DNA of 64,000 nt from Oppiella nova. Lineage: Eukaryota > Arthropoda > Arachnida > Sarcoptiformes > Oppiidae. The notes beneath the pieces were generated by a model that saw only the letters and a list, made by a program, of their open reading frames with translations, made no database searches and was not told the origin of the DNA. Shown in pieces: positions 35,911 to 46,241 of this stretch. Position numbers and translations under genes: made by a program. The stretch is taken from contig CAJPVJ010000001.1 of assembly GCA_905397405.1 (NCBI GenBank), positions 62,001 through 126,000 of the forward strand, read 5' to 3'. Position 1 is the first letter of the stretch; each line of letters opens with the position of its first letter.

Positions 35911-38205
35911 TTAAATATTGACTAGACGATTCGATTTCACCATATCAGCCAAACCATGATGTTTAAAGTAATACTCCATCCAGCTCTTGACCATGAGTGG
36001 GTTATTCATCGCAATCACTTCTTCTAATAGCTTTTGTGCATCTGTCATCGATACATGACAAATCGCTTTACGCACTCGCAGAATATTACTTGAACTCATC
36101 GATAAGGTATTGAATCCCATTGCCATAAGTAAGATAGCTGAGAGTGGGTCGCCTGCCATTTCTCCACAAATACTGATCGGTTTTTCATACTTATGACATT
36201 CTTGAACCAAACGCGTTAAAGCGCGAAGTACAGAAGGGTGGAAGTGTGAATAAACACTGGATACACGCGGATTATTACGATCAACTGCCAATAAATATTG
36301 AATCAAGTCATTTGAACCAACTGAGAAGAAATCGACCAATTCAGCAAATTCACCAATTTGTAAAAGTACACTCGGTACTTCAACCATAATCCCGATTTTC
36401 GGTTTGGCGAAGTTAACTTGCTCTTCTTCTTGAACCGCAATCCAGTCACGTTCCAGTAAGTAAAGTGCTTCTTCTACTTCACTGACACTGGTGACCATTG
36501 GCAATAAAATATGCAGATTGTTTAAGCCGATACTGGCTTTTAACATTGCTCGGATTTGTGAGGAAAAGATTTCAGGGTGATCAAGGGTAAAACGAATGCC
36601 GCGCCATCCTAAAGCTGAGTTTTCTTCTTCAATTTGGAAATATGGCAGGTCTTTATCCGCACCAATATCAAGTGTACGCATCACCACAGGTTTGTTGGCA
36701 AAGTGACTCAGCTGTTGACGATAAATCGCACGCTGTTCTTCTTCGCCCGGGAAGCGTTCACGCAGCATAAATGGAATTTCAGAACGATAAAGCCCTACGC
36801 CTTTTGCACCACGTTGAACCCCACGTACCACATCAATCATTAGACCGGTATTGACATACAGCTTTACAGCAACACCATCAGGTGTAATGGCATCTTTGGT
36901 TTCGTATTGCTTTAAATCTTTGGCAATTTGTTCTTCTTCTTTTTGGATCTCTTTATAACGTGTACGTAAACGACGTGGTGGATTGACAAAAACCCGGCCT
37001 TGATAAGCATCGACAATCATTTCAACGTCATCAAGCGTATTTACCGGCAGCTCAGTAACACCCACCACAGTTGGAATACCGAGAGCACGGGCGACAATCA
37101 CCATGTGTGAGTTGGCAGCCCCTTCAGAGGTTACAATCGCGGCGATTTTATCTACAGGAAGCTCAACCAAAGCAGCCGTACTAATCTCATCTCCAATTAA
37201 AATACTTTCAGAGGTGATCTCTTTATGGCTGGTATCACCTTCTTGTAATGCTGCTAGGATTCGGCGTCCAAGGTCTTTTAAATCAGATACGCGCTCACGT
37301 AAATAGTCATCTTCCATTTGTGCAAAAAGCGCAACATGGCGTTCAATCACATTTTTAACTGCACCTTGCGCCCAGCTTCCATCTCGAATAATTTCTTTAA
37401 TTTCAGCAGGTAGGGCATTTTCATCCAACATACGTAAGAACACGCTAAATAAAGCACGTTCCTCCGCCATGAGCGAATCTTGCATTTTGTCATCAAGCGA
37501 TTGAATTTCATTGCGTACAGATGCAATAGCTTGGTCTAAAAGCTTAAGTTCTTCACTGATATCATCCGCATCACGGTCTGGGACTGAAGCTAAATCTGCC
37601 GGAGGGTAAAGGATGATGGCACGACCAAGTGCAATACCGCCTGCACCAGATGAACCTTGGAAGGTCTTGTAATTAGATGAATTGCTGGGTTTACGGAAAA
37701 CATCAATATTACCCACTGCATGTGCATGAGCAATTACCCCAGAGAGTTGTGCACACAAGGTCACCAGAAATGATTCTGCTGCCTCGCTAAAATCTTGAGG
37801 TTCGGTGTTCTGAACCACCATCACGCCCATCACTTTGCGGCGATACATGACTGGAACACCAAGGAACGAGTTATAGATCTCTTCCCCTGTCTCGGGGAAG
37901 TAGGCAAACCGTTCATGTTTAAACGCATTGTCTAAGTTGACAATCTCTTCACGTTGCCCCACTAAACCAACCAAACCCTCGCCAAGTTGTAAGGAAACTG
38001 TCCCCACAGATTCTTGGTTTAAGCCTTTGGTTGCCATGAGTACATAACGTTGGTTACGTTCATCTAAAAGGTAAATAGAGCAAACATCAACATGCATGGC
38101 TTCGGAAACTTGATTGACCATGATTTCCAAAGAATCATGCAAACTGACTGACGCATTGATCTCTTGTACAATACGTCTTAATGTGTCCAGTTGCATGTTC
38201 GACAT
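35911..38205 (-). CDS. ptsP: PTS enzyme I-Ntr (PEP phosphotransferase with GAF domain)
   Basis: A 764-residue enzyme I of the nitrogen-related phosphotransferase system. A GAF domain lies at about 17-170, then the PEP-utilising N-terminal and swivelling domain with the phospho-histidine in EGAANSHMVIVARALGIP (His about 367), then the PEP-binding TIM barrel (RTLDIGADKDLPYF, GVGLYRSEIPFML, SNDLIQYLLAVDR, ICGEMAGDP with the active cysteine). It passes phosphate from PEP to NPr and EIIA-Ntr, linking nitrogen and carbon status to regulation. It follows rppH with a 77-base gap, the usual gammaproteobacterial pair. Confidence 0.96.
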   Translation of the reverse strand: MSNMQLDTLRRIVQEINASVSLHDSLEIMVNQVSEAMHVDVCSIYLLDERNQRYVLMATKGLNQESVGTVSLQLGEGLVGLVGQREEIVNLDNAFKHERFAYFPETGEEIYNSFLGVPVMYRRKVMGVMVVQNTEPQDFSEAAESFLVTLCAQLSGVIAHAHAVGNIDVFRKPSNSSNYKTFQGSSGAGGIALGRAIILYPPADLASVPDRDADDISEELKLLDQAIASVRNEIQSLDDKMQDSLMAEERALFSVFLRMLDENALPAEIKEIIRDGSWAQGAVKNVIERHVALFAQMEDDYLRERVSDLKDLGRRILAALQEGDTSHKEITSESILIGDEISTAALVELPVDKIAAIVTSEGAANSHMVIVARALGIPTVVGVTELPVNTLDDVEMIVDAYQGRVFVNPPRRLRTRYKEIQKEEEQIAKDLKQYETKDAITPDGVAVKLYVNTGLMIDVVRGVQRGAKGVGLYRSEIPFMLRERFPGEEEQRAIYRQQLSHFANKPVVMRTLDIGADKDLPYFQIEEENSALGWRGIRFTLDHPEIFSSQIRAMLKASIGLNNLHILLPMVTSVSEVEEALYLLERDWIAVQEEEQVNFAKPKIGIMVEVPSVLLQIGEFAELVDFFSVGSNDLIQYLLAVDRNNPRVSSVYSHFHPSVLRALTRLVQECHKYEKPISICGEMAGDPLSAILLMAMGFNTLSMSSSNILRVRKAICHVSMTDAQKLLEEVIAMNNPLMVKSWMEYYFKHHGLADMVKSNRLVNI

Positions 38206-38282
38206 GGATGTATGCTCCTAATTTAAGCTATGTTTTAAAGCGACTTCATCAGTATTATTTATAACAGTACTACCTTGAAAAA

Positions 38283-38786
38283 TCATTCATATTTTGAAGA
38301 AATTTCAGCTGTATATTGCGGCATTCGCATACATAACTCCATCATCGCTTTACGATAAACATCTCGTTTAAAATTCACCACTTGTCCAAGCGGGTACCAG
38401 TAACTAACCCATTGCCATTGATCAAACTCCGGCGGGTCAGAGAGATTCAACTGAATATGTTTCGTTGAAGCTGTGAGTTTCAGTAAAAACCATTTTTGCT
38501 TTTGTCCAATACAAATCGGATCGGAATCCGAGCGAATGTATCGAAGCGGCAAACGATAATGCAACCAGTCATCTGTCTGGGCAATAATTTGGACATGTTC
38601 GGGTAGGAGCCCAACTTCTTCTCGTAGTTCTCTAAATAGAGCTTGCTCAGGAGTCTCTCCAAACTGGATGCCTCCTTGAGGAAATTGCCAAGCATTGTGT
38701 CCAATGCGTTTTGCCCATAAAACTTGTCCAATATCGTTTGCCAAAATGATCCCGACGTTGGGTCGGAAACCTTCTGAGTCGATCAT
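38283..38786 (-). CDS. rppH: RNA pyrophosphohydrolase RppH (NudH)
   Basis: A 167-residue Nudix enzyme that removes pyrophosphate from the 5' end of RNA so that RNase E can act. It begins [17 protein letters not shown]. The Nudix box is [23 protein letters not shown] (GX5EX7REUXEEXGU), about residues 38-60, and the end of the protein carries the [10 protein letters not shown] stretch of the family. It is first in an operon with ptsP, the common arrangement, and its target pathway fits the nearby rne. Confidence 0.95.
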   Translation of the reverse strand: MIDSEGFRPNVGIILANDIGQVLWAKRIGHNAWQFPQGGIQFGETPEQALFRELREEVGLLPEHVQIIAQTDDWLHYRLPLRYIRSDSDPICIGQKQKWFLLKLTASTKHIQLNLSDPPEFDQWQWVSYWYPLGQVVNFKRDVYRKAMMELCMRMPQYTAEISSKYE

Positions 38787-38970
38787 TTGGCTACCTAAAA
38801 TTTGTTAATTTCATTTGACTTTATATATGGGGACATACACTCTTTTGTCCAACTCGATAAAGTCAAAGTAATAATGTTTTAAAATTGCTATGATCTTAAC
38901 GAATTTCTATCGACTAGCGGTGATAGATTTACAATTTTTTTCTTAAATTTCAGTTTAAACGAGTATTTTC

Positions 38971-39621
38971 ATGGAATTGGCGCTGTTTGACTTAGATCAC
39001 ACCTTATTAAATACAGATTCTGACCATTCTTGGGGAGAGTTCTTAGTCAATGAAGGCTTGGTCGATCCAGTCCGACATCGTGCGATGAATGATCAGTTTT
39101 ATGAAGACTACAAAGCAGGCAAGCTTGATCCAATTGCTTATAATGAATTTGTCTTTGAGTTTCTTACTCAACACGATAATGATTATTTAACTGAGTTACA
39201 TCAGTTATTTATGCAAAAAGTGATTCGTCCACAAATGCGTCCAGCTGGTTTTGCCGCGATTCAAAAACATAAAGATTTAGGGCATGCGTTGGTTGGTATT
39301 ACGGCAACCTCGGATTTTATTACTGCACCTATTTTCCGTGAATTTGGTATCAGCGAAATTATTGCGACCAATGCTGAAATAAAAGATGGGAAGTACACCG
39401 GGAAAGTGACCAATATTCCATGTTACCAAAAAGGTAAATTGGCACGTTTGGATCAATGGCTTGATGGTCGTACTGTCACTGAATCATGGGCTTATTCAGA
39501 TTCTATTAATGACCGTTTTTTATTGGAATATGCTGACCATGCGATTGCGGTAAATCCTGATGATCGTCTTGAGCATCTGGCAAAAGAACAGGGTTGGGAT
39601 ATCCAAGATTGGTCGATTTGA
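38971..39621 (+). CDS. HAD-IB family hydrolase (SerB-like)
   Basis: A 216-residue phosphatase of the HAD-IB group. Motif I is LALFDLDHTLLNTDSD, motif II is VGITATSDFITAP, and the late motif is SYAYSDSINDRFLLEYADHAIAVNPD. The alpha-helical cap follows motif I. Family members include phosphoserine phosphatases and CicA-like proteins; this one has the pattern of the broader HAD-IB set of Acinetobacter and Pseudomonas near rppH. Substrate unknown. A strong terminator follows. Confidence 0.88.
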   Translation: MELALFDLDHTLLNTDSDHSWGEFLVNEGLVDPVRHRAMNDQFYEDYKAGKLDPIAYNEFVFEFLTQHDNDYLTELHQLFMQKVIRPQMRPAGFAAIQKHKDLGHALVGITATSDFITAPIFREFGISEIIATNAEIKDGKYTGKVTNIPCYQKGKLARLDQWLDGRTVTESWAYSDSINDRFLLEYADHAIAVNPDDRLEHLAKEQGWDIQDWSI

Positions 39622-39643
39622 GCTGGGCTGATTATTGTGATTT

Positions 39644-39669
39644 AAAGCAGTGTTGATCACTGCTTTTTT
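39644..39669 (+). terminator. Terminator after the HAD-IB gene
   Basis: The 9-bp stem AAAGCAGTG/CACTGCTTT with a 5-base loop is followed by a T run. Confidence 0.88.
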
Positions 39670-39799
39670 ATGGCTTGATTGGTTTGTCAAGAATAAGAAG
39701 TTTTGTAAATATTTTTATAAATGAAGATTTTGTACTTCATTTATAGTGTAAAAATGCTATGTTGATTTGAGCACTTTTAAAACTGACGGAGATTATATA

Positions 39800-40042
39800 A
39801 TGAGCCAGACACGTCCAAGAATGACCAATTTATTTGAACAACTCGGCTTGGATTCTAGCGAAGAAGCGATTCAAAGTTTTATTGAAAAGCACCAGTTGGA
39901 TGCAGATACTCTAATTACAGATGCATCTTATTGGAGTGAGGGACAACGTCAGTTTCTTGCTGAAAAAATTAAATCTGATGGTGAATGGGCATTAGTGGTT
40001 GATCAGTTAAACGAGTCTCTACATGAAGACTCGGTAAAGTAA
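39800..40042 (+). CDS. DUF2789 family protein
   Basis: An 80-residue soluble helical protein that matches DUF2789: TNLFEQLGLDSSEEAIQSFI, DASYWSEGQRQFLAEKI and a late DQLNESLH. ATG 39800 is preferred, with a GGAGATTATATA ribosome region; a longer frame from 39767 is less likely. The family is small, acidic and of unknown function. A bidirectional terminator follows. Confidence 0.88.
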   Translation: MSQTRPRMTNLFEQLGLDSSEEAIQSFIEKHQLDADTLITDASYWSEGQRQFLAEKIKSDGEWALVVDQLNESLHEDSVK

Positions 40043-40113
40043 AAAATTGTGCAATGAAGATTTTATAAAGGAATGAAGGGAAAGATAAGTACGATCATCC
40101 CTGTGTAACATGT

Positions 40114-40150
40114 AAAACCCTTATCTTGAGTAACAAGATAAGGGTTTTTT
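40114..40150. terminator. Bidirectional terminator between DUF2789 and LysR genes
   Basis: The stem AAAACCCTTATCTTG/CAAGATAAGGGTTTT (40114-40147) has a 5-base loop and T runs on both strands, between convergent genes. Confidence 0.9.
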
Positions 40151-40160
40151 ATTGTAGGTA

Positions 40161-41018
40161 TTATTTCATCATCTCAATCAATTCCTGTACAGCTCTAGAC
40201 TGGGTACGTCCAGGATGCCAAACCATACCCAATTGGCGGTTCATTTCGAAACGAATATCAAGTTGTTGTAAGTCTTGATTTAACAAGGTTTTAGGTAAAA
40301 CAGACCAGCCTAAACCAATGGAAACCAACATCCGAATAGATTCAAGCGGATTATTGCTCATGGTAATTTTTGGCTTTAAACCTTTCTTTTCAAATTCTGC
40401 TAAAGTAATTTGACTGGTATAAGTCTGTGCTGCTGGCAATAAGCTTGGGTATTCAATCAGATCTTCAAGCTTAAGGTTCTTTTTTTGTGCCAAAGGATGA
40501 AAGGGTGCAACCACGAATACCAAAGGATCATTCCAAATCGTGATATAACGCAAACGCTCATCACCTTGTGGCGGAAGGGTTAAAAATGCCAGTTCTAAAT
40601 CCCCAGCGAGCACTTGTTCATGCGCTTGCTCAGAGTCCACAAAATGTACATCTAGTTTGACTTCAGGAAAATGCTGCACATATTTTTTTAAATGTTGTGG
40701 TAAATGGTGTAAGCCAATATGGTGACTGGTGCCAATCTTGAGTTTTCCTCGAACTTCGCCTTGCTCATGACTTAGGGTATGGTGAATATCTCCCAATTCA
40801 TTTAACCAGTTTTTTACTTTAGGTAATAATGAATGTGCTGCATGTGTGGCTTGAACACCACGACCTGCGGACTCAAAAAGTTTGACGCCGAAATATTCTT
40901 CTAAGCTATGTATGCGTTTGGTGACAGCTGGCTGAGTAATAAACAGATGTTCTGCTGCCATAGAAATCGAACCTGTTTCCATAACTTTGACAAAAGCTTC
41001 AAAAGCAGCGAGATTCAT
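40161..41018 (-). CDS. LysR family regulator
   Basis: A 285-residue LysR protein. The HTH is at about 1-60 (MNLAAFEAFVKVMETGSISM, EHLFITQPAVTKRIHSLEEY), followed by the type-2 periplasmic-binding-like ligand domain. ATG 41018 (GGAAATATT before it) is preferred over 41033. Its presence just before the leu cluster recalls the LysR gene that precedes leuC in Pseudomonas (PA3122-PA3121), but here three genes intervene. The regulated genes are unknown; leuC-type control is a possibility only. Confidence 0.9.
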   Translation of the reverse strand: MNLAAFEAFVKVMETGSISMAAEHLFITQPAVTKRIHSLEEYFGVKLFESAGRGVQATHAAHSLLPKVKNWLNELGDIHHTLSHEQGEVRGKLKIGTSHHIGLHHLPQHLKKYVQHFPEVKLDVHFVDSEQAHEQVLAGDLELAFLTLPPQGDERLRYITIWNDPLVFVVAPFHPLAQKKNLKLEDLIEYPSLLPAAQTYTSQITLAEFEKKGLKPKITMSNNPLESIRMLVSIGLGWSVLPKTLLNQDLQQLDIRFEMNRQLGMVWHPGRTQSRAVQELIEMMK

Positions 41019-41226
41019 AATATTTCCATCCATAAAGAATTTTTATGCGTAATTCATTATTTAGAAAATTTAAGAATTAATCAAAGTAATTTTCAAATTT
41101 TTTTATTTTTAGCAAAGTGATTGGTTCTATTCATGCTTTGGAAAAATTTTAATACAACTTTTTACTATACAATTTAAGCAAAGCTCATTTATAGTCAGCG
41201 TATAAAAACAACAAAAGGAAAGCTAT

Positions 41227-42078
41227 TTGAATCAACCAACAAACACCACCATTCACTATTTTCAACAGCATACTAGAAATACCTTTTCTAAAACTTGGCT
41301 TCGATTTTTTACCACGATACTGATATTTTCTGCTCTAGGTTTAATCTTTGTATATTTTTTCAATATCTATTTCCCCATCATTATCATCGCTATTCTCAGC
41401 ATAATTTGGTTGAAGCTTCGGTTAAATCGTCTAAGAAAAATGCAAGATTTGGAGCGTTTTAAATTTCCAAATCGTATTTGGCTTGCTTTTAAACAAAGAC
41501 ATCCAAACATTCGACAATCTTCTTATCCATTGATTGAAGAAGGTTTTAAAGACTATTTAGCAATTCATTTGTGGCGTAGGGGAGCTTATGCAATGCCTTC
41601 ACACTCAGTGGACGCGCTATGGCATATATTGATTGAAGAATTTGATGACTTTTATCAGTCCATGAGCCAACGTTTTTTAGGCTATGAATTGATTCATAAA
41701 CCACATGATTTACAAGCAACTGAATCACAGCGAGCTGCTCAGAGACAGCAATTGCTCAATACTTGGCATGGGGCATGTGCTTTACATGGATTGAATCCAC
41801 AAAACACTCAGGTCTTACCGCGAATTTTTCAGGTTGATGCCTATGTTCGATGGGAGCGGGGTTTAATTTTTAGCTTACCGTTTATGATGACAATGTATAG
41901 CCAAATGATGAGTTCAACTTCAGATCTTCCACAGGCTTCTGCAACATCATCATGTTCTTCTAGCTCATGTTCAGGATCAAGCTCATCTAGTGATTCGAGC
42001 CATTCACATAGTACAAGTTCTGACTCATCTTCTTCTTGTAGTAGTTGTAGCAGCTGTGGAGGAGGCGGTGGTGATTAG
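41227..42078 (+). CDS. Membrane-anchored protein with Ser/Cys/Gly-rich tail
   Basis: A 283-residue protein with a TTG start (AAGGAAAG upstream). Two hydrophobic helices (about 24-62) are followed by a soluble domain with MPSHSVDALWHILIEEFDDFY and LNTWHGACALHGLNP (a pattern seen in glycine-rich domain-containing proteins). The tail from about 240 is almost all Ser and Cys and ends in a Gly-Gly-Gly-Gly-Gly-Asp run. The tail is likely exposed and may bind metal or form disulfides. Function unknown. Confidence 0.75.
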   Translation: MNQPTNTTIHYFQQHTRNTFSKTWLRFFTTILIFSALGLIFVYFFNIYFPIIIIAILSIIWLKLRLNRLRKMQDLERFKFPNRIWLAFKQRHPNIRQSSYPLIEEGFKDYLAIHLWRRGAYAMPSHSVDALWHILIEEFDDFYQSMSQRFLGYELIHKPHDLQATESQRAAQRQQLLNTWHGACALHGLNPQNTQVLPRIFQVDAYVRWERGLIFSLPFMMTMYSQMMSSTSDLPQASATSSCSSSSCSGSSSSSDSSHSHSTSSDSSSSCSSCSSCGGGGGD

Positions 42079-42107
42079 CACCTCCAGCCACAGAAAATAC
42101 ATCTGAT

Positions 42108-42350
42108 TTAGATTTTAATTTCAGTGCTTTGAGCTGCCTTTTGGTCTCGTTTATTCCAAGCCTTTTCATGGAAAAAGAATGCAAATGCTTGTACAGTCGG
42201 TTCAAGTAAACTTAATGTCACGGCCATCCAAAAATTACCAGTCACGGCATAAGCAACTAACATCGCTACTGTGATATGCATGATGTAATAACTTAAGGTT
42301 TTTTTGAAAACACGTTGATTGCTTTGTAGGAAATTTTGGATACTCGCCAT
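42108..42350 (-). CDS. DUF2061 membrane protein
   Basis: An 80-residue protein with two hydrophobic helices (about 20-37 and 42-58) and the DUF2061 pattern KTLSYYIMHITVAMLVAYAV and LSLLEPTVQAFAFFFHEKAWN. Start at ATG 42350; a GTG at 42362 would extend it by four residues. Function unknown. It is convergent with the Ser/Cys-tailed gene. Confidence 0.85.
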   Translation of the reverse strand: MASIQNFLQSNQRVFKKTLSYYIMHITVAMLVAYAVTGNFWMAVTLSLLEPTVQAFAFFFHEKAWNKRDQKAAQSTEIKI

Positions 42351-42505
42351 GAGGATCACCACTTATTTAATTTAATAGTTAAATAATAATCATTATCAAT
42401 TGTAATGTAAAAAGGTTTTTTTGATTAATGTTGATTGGATTTGTGAATGGAAATAAAGTGAAGTGTGGTTAGAATTCTATAGTTACTAGAATAAAGAGAA
42501 TTTAT

Positions 42506-43144
42506 ATGGCTTTGGTAAGCTTTCGCTTAGAGCAAATTTCAGGAAAAATTCACAATATTCAGATTTCTAATACAAAAATGATGCGCTGGAATATTTATAT
42601 GAATGCTTATAAGTCTGGCACACCTGAGTTTGAAGTTCAGTATTTTCAAGCACAAATAGATGATTTAAAAGTCATTGGCTGCTTTACAGACCTAGTTTTT
42701 AAAGAAAATGAAGATATTGAAGTAATTCTTTGTTTTGATGTAAAAAGGCAGTTTTGTAAGCTTTTGGCTTTGAAAACAAGCAATAATATTCTGCATATCG
42801 ATCCTCATCTGCATTCTTTTGCCCAGTTATTCGATTTTAAAGAGTTTTTGGAGAAATGGTTTATTCCAATAGTACTGATGCTTGTGGGAGGAAATATTCT
42901 AATGAATTTGTGGTTAGACATTGAGATTCAGCTATGGGATATGTTGCTTTTCAGTTGTTTCATTTTAGCCATAGTCTATTTTTTAAATCCTTTGAAAATG
43001 AATAAAGACAGCTATTACAGAAACTTATCAAGAAAAATGTGGCAAATGCCAATGTTCCAAGAGTTATCAGCTCAACAGGTTAGCCAAACAAAATATTTTT
43101 ATAAAATGAAAGAGTATGTTATTGATTTAAATAAGCTTTCTTAA
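42506..43144 (+). CDS. Membrane protein of unknown function
   Basis: A 212-residue protein. Residues 1-110 are soluble and beta-rich, two helices lie at about 119-155 (WFIPIVLMLVGGNILMNLWL and MLLFSCFILAIVYFLNPL), and the C-terminus is basic and amphipathic. It starts with a plain ATG after AGAGAAT. AT-rich. No family is recognised; similar bipartite proteins occur in Acinetobacter as multicopy unknowns. Confidence 0.6.
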   Translation: MALVSFRLEQISGKIHNIQISNTKMMRWNIYMNAYKSGTPEFEVQYFQAQIDDLKVIGCFTDLVFKENEDIEVILCFDVKRQFCKLLALKTSNNILHIDPHLHSFAQLFDFKEFLEKWFIPIVLMLVGGNILMNLWLDIEIQLWDMLLFSCFILAIVYFLNPLKMNKDSYYRNLSRKMWQMPMFQELSAQQVSQTKYFYKMKEYVIDLNKLS

Positions 43145-43403
43145 AGGTCTAAATATTATTTTAATATGAGGGTTTTGAAAAATAATATTAATTTTCAACT
43201 TCTTAAAGAAGATATGTGATTTGTATTTTTGAATACAGCTTATCATTTAAGACAAATTAGCTTATTAAAAGATGCTATGAAAATTTAGTTAATCAATTCC
43301 AAAAAGTTTTTAAATTAATAAAAATGATAAATTAGATTTATGTAAAAACGTGGTTATAATTGAGTGAATGAAAGAATTACCCAGTCCAGTGGAGCATTTC
43401 GAC

Positions 43404-44852
43404 ATGGCAGGCGAAAACCAAAAAGCAAAAACAGAATCAGTAAAAACTTTGTATGACAAATTGTGGGATGACCATCTTGTAACACAACGTGATGATGGTT
43501 CAGCATTACTTTATATCGACCGTCATTTATTGCATGAAGTGACTTCTCCACAAGCATTCGAAGGCTTACAACTTGCTGGGCGTAAACCTTGGCGTTTAAG
43601 TGCTAACGTTGCAACACCTGACCATAATGTTCCTACATCAACCAAAGAGCGTTCAGAAGGGATTGCTGGGATTGAAGATGATACTTCTCGTATCCAAGTT
43701 CAGACCTTAGACGATAACTGTAAAACCTTTAATGTGGTGCAGTTTGACATTAACGATGTGCGTCAAGGTATTGCACATGTCGTTGGACCAGAACAAGGTT
43801 TAACTTTACCGGGTATGACGGTGGTATGTGGTGACTCGCATACAGCGACACATGGTGCATTCGGTTGTTTGGCACACGGGATCGGAACGTCAGAAGTTGA
43901 ACATGTATTGGCAACACAATGCTTAGTACAGAAGAAAATGAAAAACATGTTGGTGCGTGTTGACGGAACATTAGGTCAAGGCGTTACACCAAAAGACGTG
44001 GTTTTGGCAATTATTGGTAAAATCGGAACGGCTGGCGGTACAGGGCATGCGATTGAATTTGGTGGTCAGGTATTCCGTGATATGTCGATTGAAGGGCGTA
44101 TGACCGTGTGCAATATGGCAATCGAAGGCGGTGCGCGTGTTGGTATGGTTGCGGTCGATGATAAAACGATTGAATATGTTAAAGATCGTCCTTATGCACC
44201 AACAGGCCAACAGTGGGATGCGGCAGTCGCGTATTGGAATACTTTACATTCTGATGAAGATGCACATTTTGATACGATCGTAGTTTTAAATGGTGAAGAA
44301 ATTGAACCACAAGTATCTTGGGGCACTTCTCCTGAGATGGTGATTCCTGTATCTCAAGCTGTTCCAACTTTGGAACAGGCCAAAGATGATGTACAGCGTA
44401 ATGACTGGACCCGTGCGTATCAATATATGGGTTTAAACGCAGGTCAGGCATTGGCTGATATTCAATTAGATCGTGTATTCATTGGTTCTTGCACCAACTC
44501 ACGTATTGAAGATATTCGTGCTGCTGCAGAAGTGGCAAAAGGTAAAAAAGTAGCGTCTAGTATTAAACAGGCCATGGTTGTTCCAGGCTCTGGTTTAGTG
44601 AAACAACAAGCGGAAGCGGAAGGTTTAGATAAAATCTTGATCGAAGCTGGTTTTGAGTGGCGTGAGCCAGGTTGTTCAATGTGTTTGGCGATGAATGCTG
44701 ATAAGTTACAACCGGGTGAACATTGTGCATCGACTTCAAATCGTAACTTTGAAGGCCGTCAGGGCAATGGTGGACGTACTCACCTTGTCAGTCCAGCAAT
44801 GGCCGCTGCGGCAGCAATTGCAGGTCACTTTGTTGATGTACGTTCATTCTAA
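43404..44852 (+). CDS. leuC: 3-isopropylmalate dehydratase large subunit
   Basis: A 482-residue aconitase-type enzyme: the large subunit that isomerises 2-isopropylmalate to 3-isopropylmalate in leucine synthesis. The [4Fe-4S] cysteines are in [17 protein letters not shown] and [11 protein letters not shown], and substrate-binding loops appear in [16 protein letters not shown] start at ATG 43404, with GGAG eight bases before it. The ORF to 43368 is a longer alternative. It works with LeuD, whose gene follows by 21 bases. Confidence 0.97.
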   Translation: MAGENQKAKTESVKTLYDKLWDDHLVTQRDDGSALLYIDRHLLHEVTSPQAFEGLQLAGRKPWRLSANVATPDHNVPTSTKERSEGIAGIEDDTSRIQVQTLDDNCKTFNVVQFDINDVRQGIAHVVGPEQGLTLPGMTVVCGDSHTATHGAFGCLAHGIGTSEVEHVLATQCLVQKKMKNMLVRVDGTLGQGVTPKDVVLAIIGKIGTAGGTGHAIEFGGQVFRDMSIEGRMTVCNMAIEGGARVGMVAVDDKTIEYVKDRPYAPTGQQWDAAVAYWNTLHSDEDAHFDTIVVLNGEEIEPQVSWGTSPEMVIPVSQAVPTLEQAKDDVQRNDWTRAYQYMGLNAGQALADIQLDRVFIGSCTNSRIEDIRAAAEVAKGKKVASSIKQAMVVPGSGLVKQQAEAEGLDKILIEAGFEWREPGCSMCLAMNADKLQPGEHCASTSNRNFEGRQGNGGRTHLVSPAMAAAAAIAGHFVDVRSF

Positions 44853-44873
44853 TCAGGCTTAAGGAGCAAAGAG

Positions 44874-45524
44874 ATGAAAGCTTATACCGTTGAACAGGGT
44901 ATTGTTGCACCTTTAGACCGTGCCAATGTAGATACCGACTTAATCATTCCAAAGCAGTTTTTAAAGTCAATTAAACGCACCGGTTTTGGTGATAACTTAT
45001 TTGATGAATTACGTTATTTAGATGAAGGTTATCCGGGACAGGACAATTCTAAACGTCCGAAGAATCCTGATTTTATTTTGAATCAGCCACGTTACCAAGC
45101 GGCATCTGTATTAATTTCTCGTGCCAATTTTGGTTGCGGTTCAAGTCGTGAACATGCGCCTTGGGCATTGGAAGAGTATGGTTTTCGCACAGTGATTGCA
45201 CCAAGCTACGCAGACATCTTTTTCAATAACAGTTTTAAAAATGGCATGTTGCCAGTGATTTTGCCTGAATCTGTTGTGGATCAATTATTTAAAGAATGTG
45301 CTGCTCAGGAAGGCTATCAATTAACCATTGATTTAGAAGCTCAAGAAGTCCGTACACCAAGTGGTGAAGCTTTTAAATTTGAAGTAGATCCATTTCGTAA
45401 ACACTGTTTATTGAATGGCTTGGATGATATTGGTTTGACTTTACAGGCTGCGGATGAAATTCGTGCTTATGAAGAAAAAACCAAACAATCACGCCCTTGG
45501 GTATTTGCTGAAATTCAAGGTTAA
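44874..45524 (+). CDS. leuD: 3-isopropylmalate dehydratase small subunit
   Basis: A 216-residue swivelling domain partner of LeuC. It has the start [40 protein letters not shown] and the [20 protein letters not shown] catalytic region. AAGGAG precedes the start. It is the second gene of the leucine cluster. Confidence 0.97.
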   Translation: MKAYTVEQGIVAPLDRANVDTDLIIPKQFLKSIKRTGFGDNLFDELRYLDEGYPGQDNSKRPKNPDFILNQPRYQAASVLISRANFGCGSSREHAPWALEEYGFRTVIAPSYADIFFNNSFKNGMLPVILPESVVDQLFKECAAQEGYQLTIDLEAQEVRTPSGEAFKFEVDPFRKHCLLNGLDDIGLTLQAADEIRAYEEKTKQSRPWVFAEIQG

Positions 45525-45629
45525 TTTTCAGCGAACATTTTACACATAGCGTGAATGCCTAACTCTTGCTAACATGCGAGTATAACAAAATGAATGTTGA
45601 CTCAGTGAAGTGAGGGTTGGGGTTGAGCA

Positions 45630-46199
45630 ATGACTAAGTTTTTGAGTTGCAGTGTTTTAATCGGTTTAACAAGCTTTATGCTTAGTGCATGTCAATCCAC
45701 TCAAATGGTTGATTTAATGCGTATCAAGCAAGCTGAAAATAAACATGTCAGCCAAAATTCGGTTTCTGTCTATTGTTCAGGTGCAGAGCATTGTGAATTT
45801 GCGCGCTTAAATGATGTGATTATCATGGATGAACGTGCACAACGTGCCAATCGTAGCGCCATTCAAAAGGGTTATCTCAAATTAACAGGTGAGCCTTTAG
45901 ATCAAAATGGTGTTTATTTAACGATTCCACCTCAGCAATATGAGATGGTGATTCGATTCTATCCAATCACTAAACAGCATGCTGAAGTTTTCCATGTTAT
46001 TCATGATTTTAAAGCAAATCAAAAATACACATTTAAGATGTATCGCTTAAGGTCACAGGGTTCAGGAAGTTTACTGAATGTTTCTTCACCGACACCGTTA
46101 TGTGTCGATATGATTCAAGAAAAACGGACAATTCGCCGTTTTTGTCGCCCGCATAATGCGGTGACTGGCGTGAGCGAATTTGTTGAACAGAAGATTTAA
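45630..46199 (+). CDS. Putative lipoprotein within the leu cluster
   Basis: A 189-residue protein with the leader MTKFLSCSVLIGLTSFMLSAC, lipobox cysteine at 21. The mature part has several cysteines (VYCSGAEHCEFARLNDVII) and a C-terminal CVDMIQEKRTIRRFC. It is probably an inner- or outer-membrane lipoprotein with no known family. It lies between leuD and leuB in the same direction with short gaps, so is likely cotranscribed. It is unrelated to leucine synthesis by sequence. Confidence 0.75.
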   Translation: MTKFLSCSVLIGLTSFMLSACQSTQMVDLMRIKQAENKHVSQNSVSVYCSGAEHCEFARLNDVIIMDERAQRANRSAIQKGYLKLTGEPLDQNGVYLTIPPQQYEMVIRFYPITKQHAEVFHVIHDFKANQKYTFKMYRLRSQGSGSLLNVSSPTPLCVDMIQEKRTIRRFCRPHNAVTGVSEFVEQKI

Positions 46200-46241
46200 T
46201 CTCACATCAGTATAGATACTGAACAATAAATGGAACTACAA

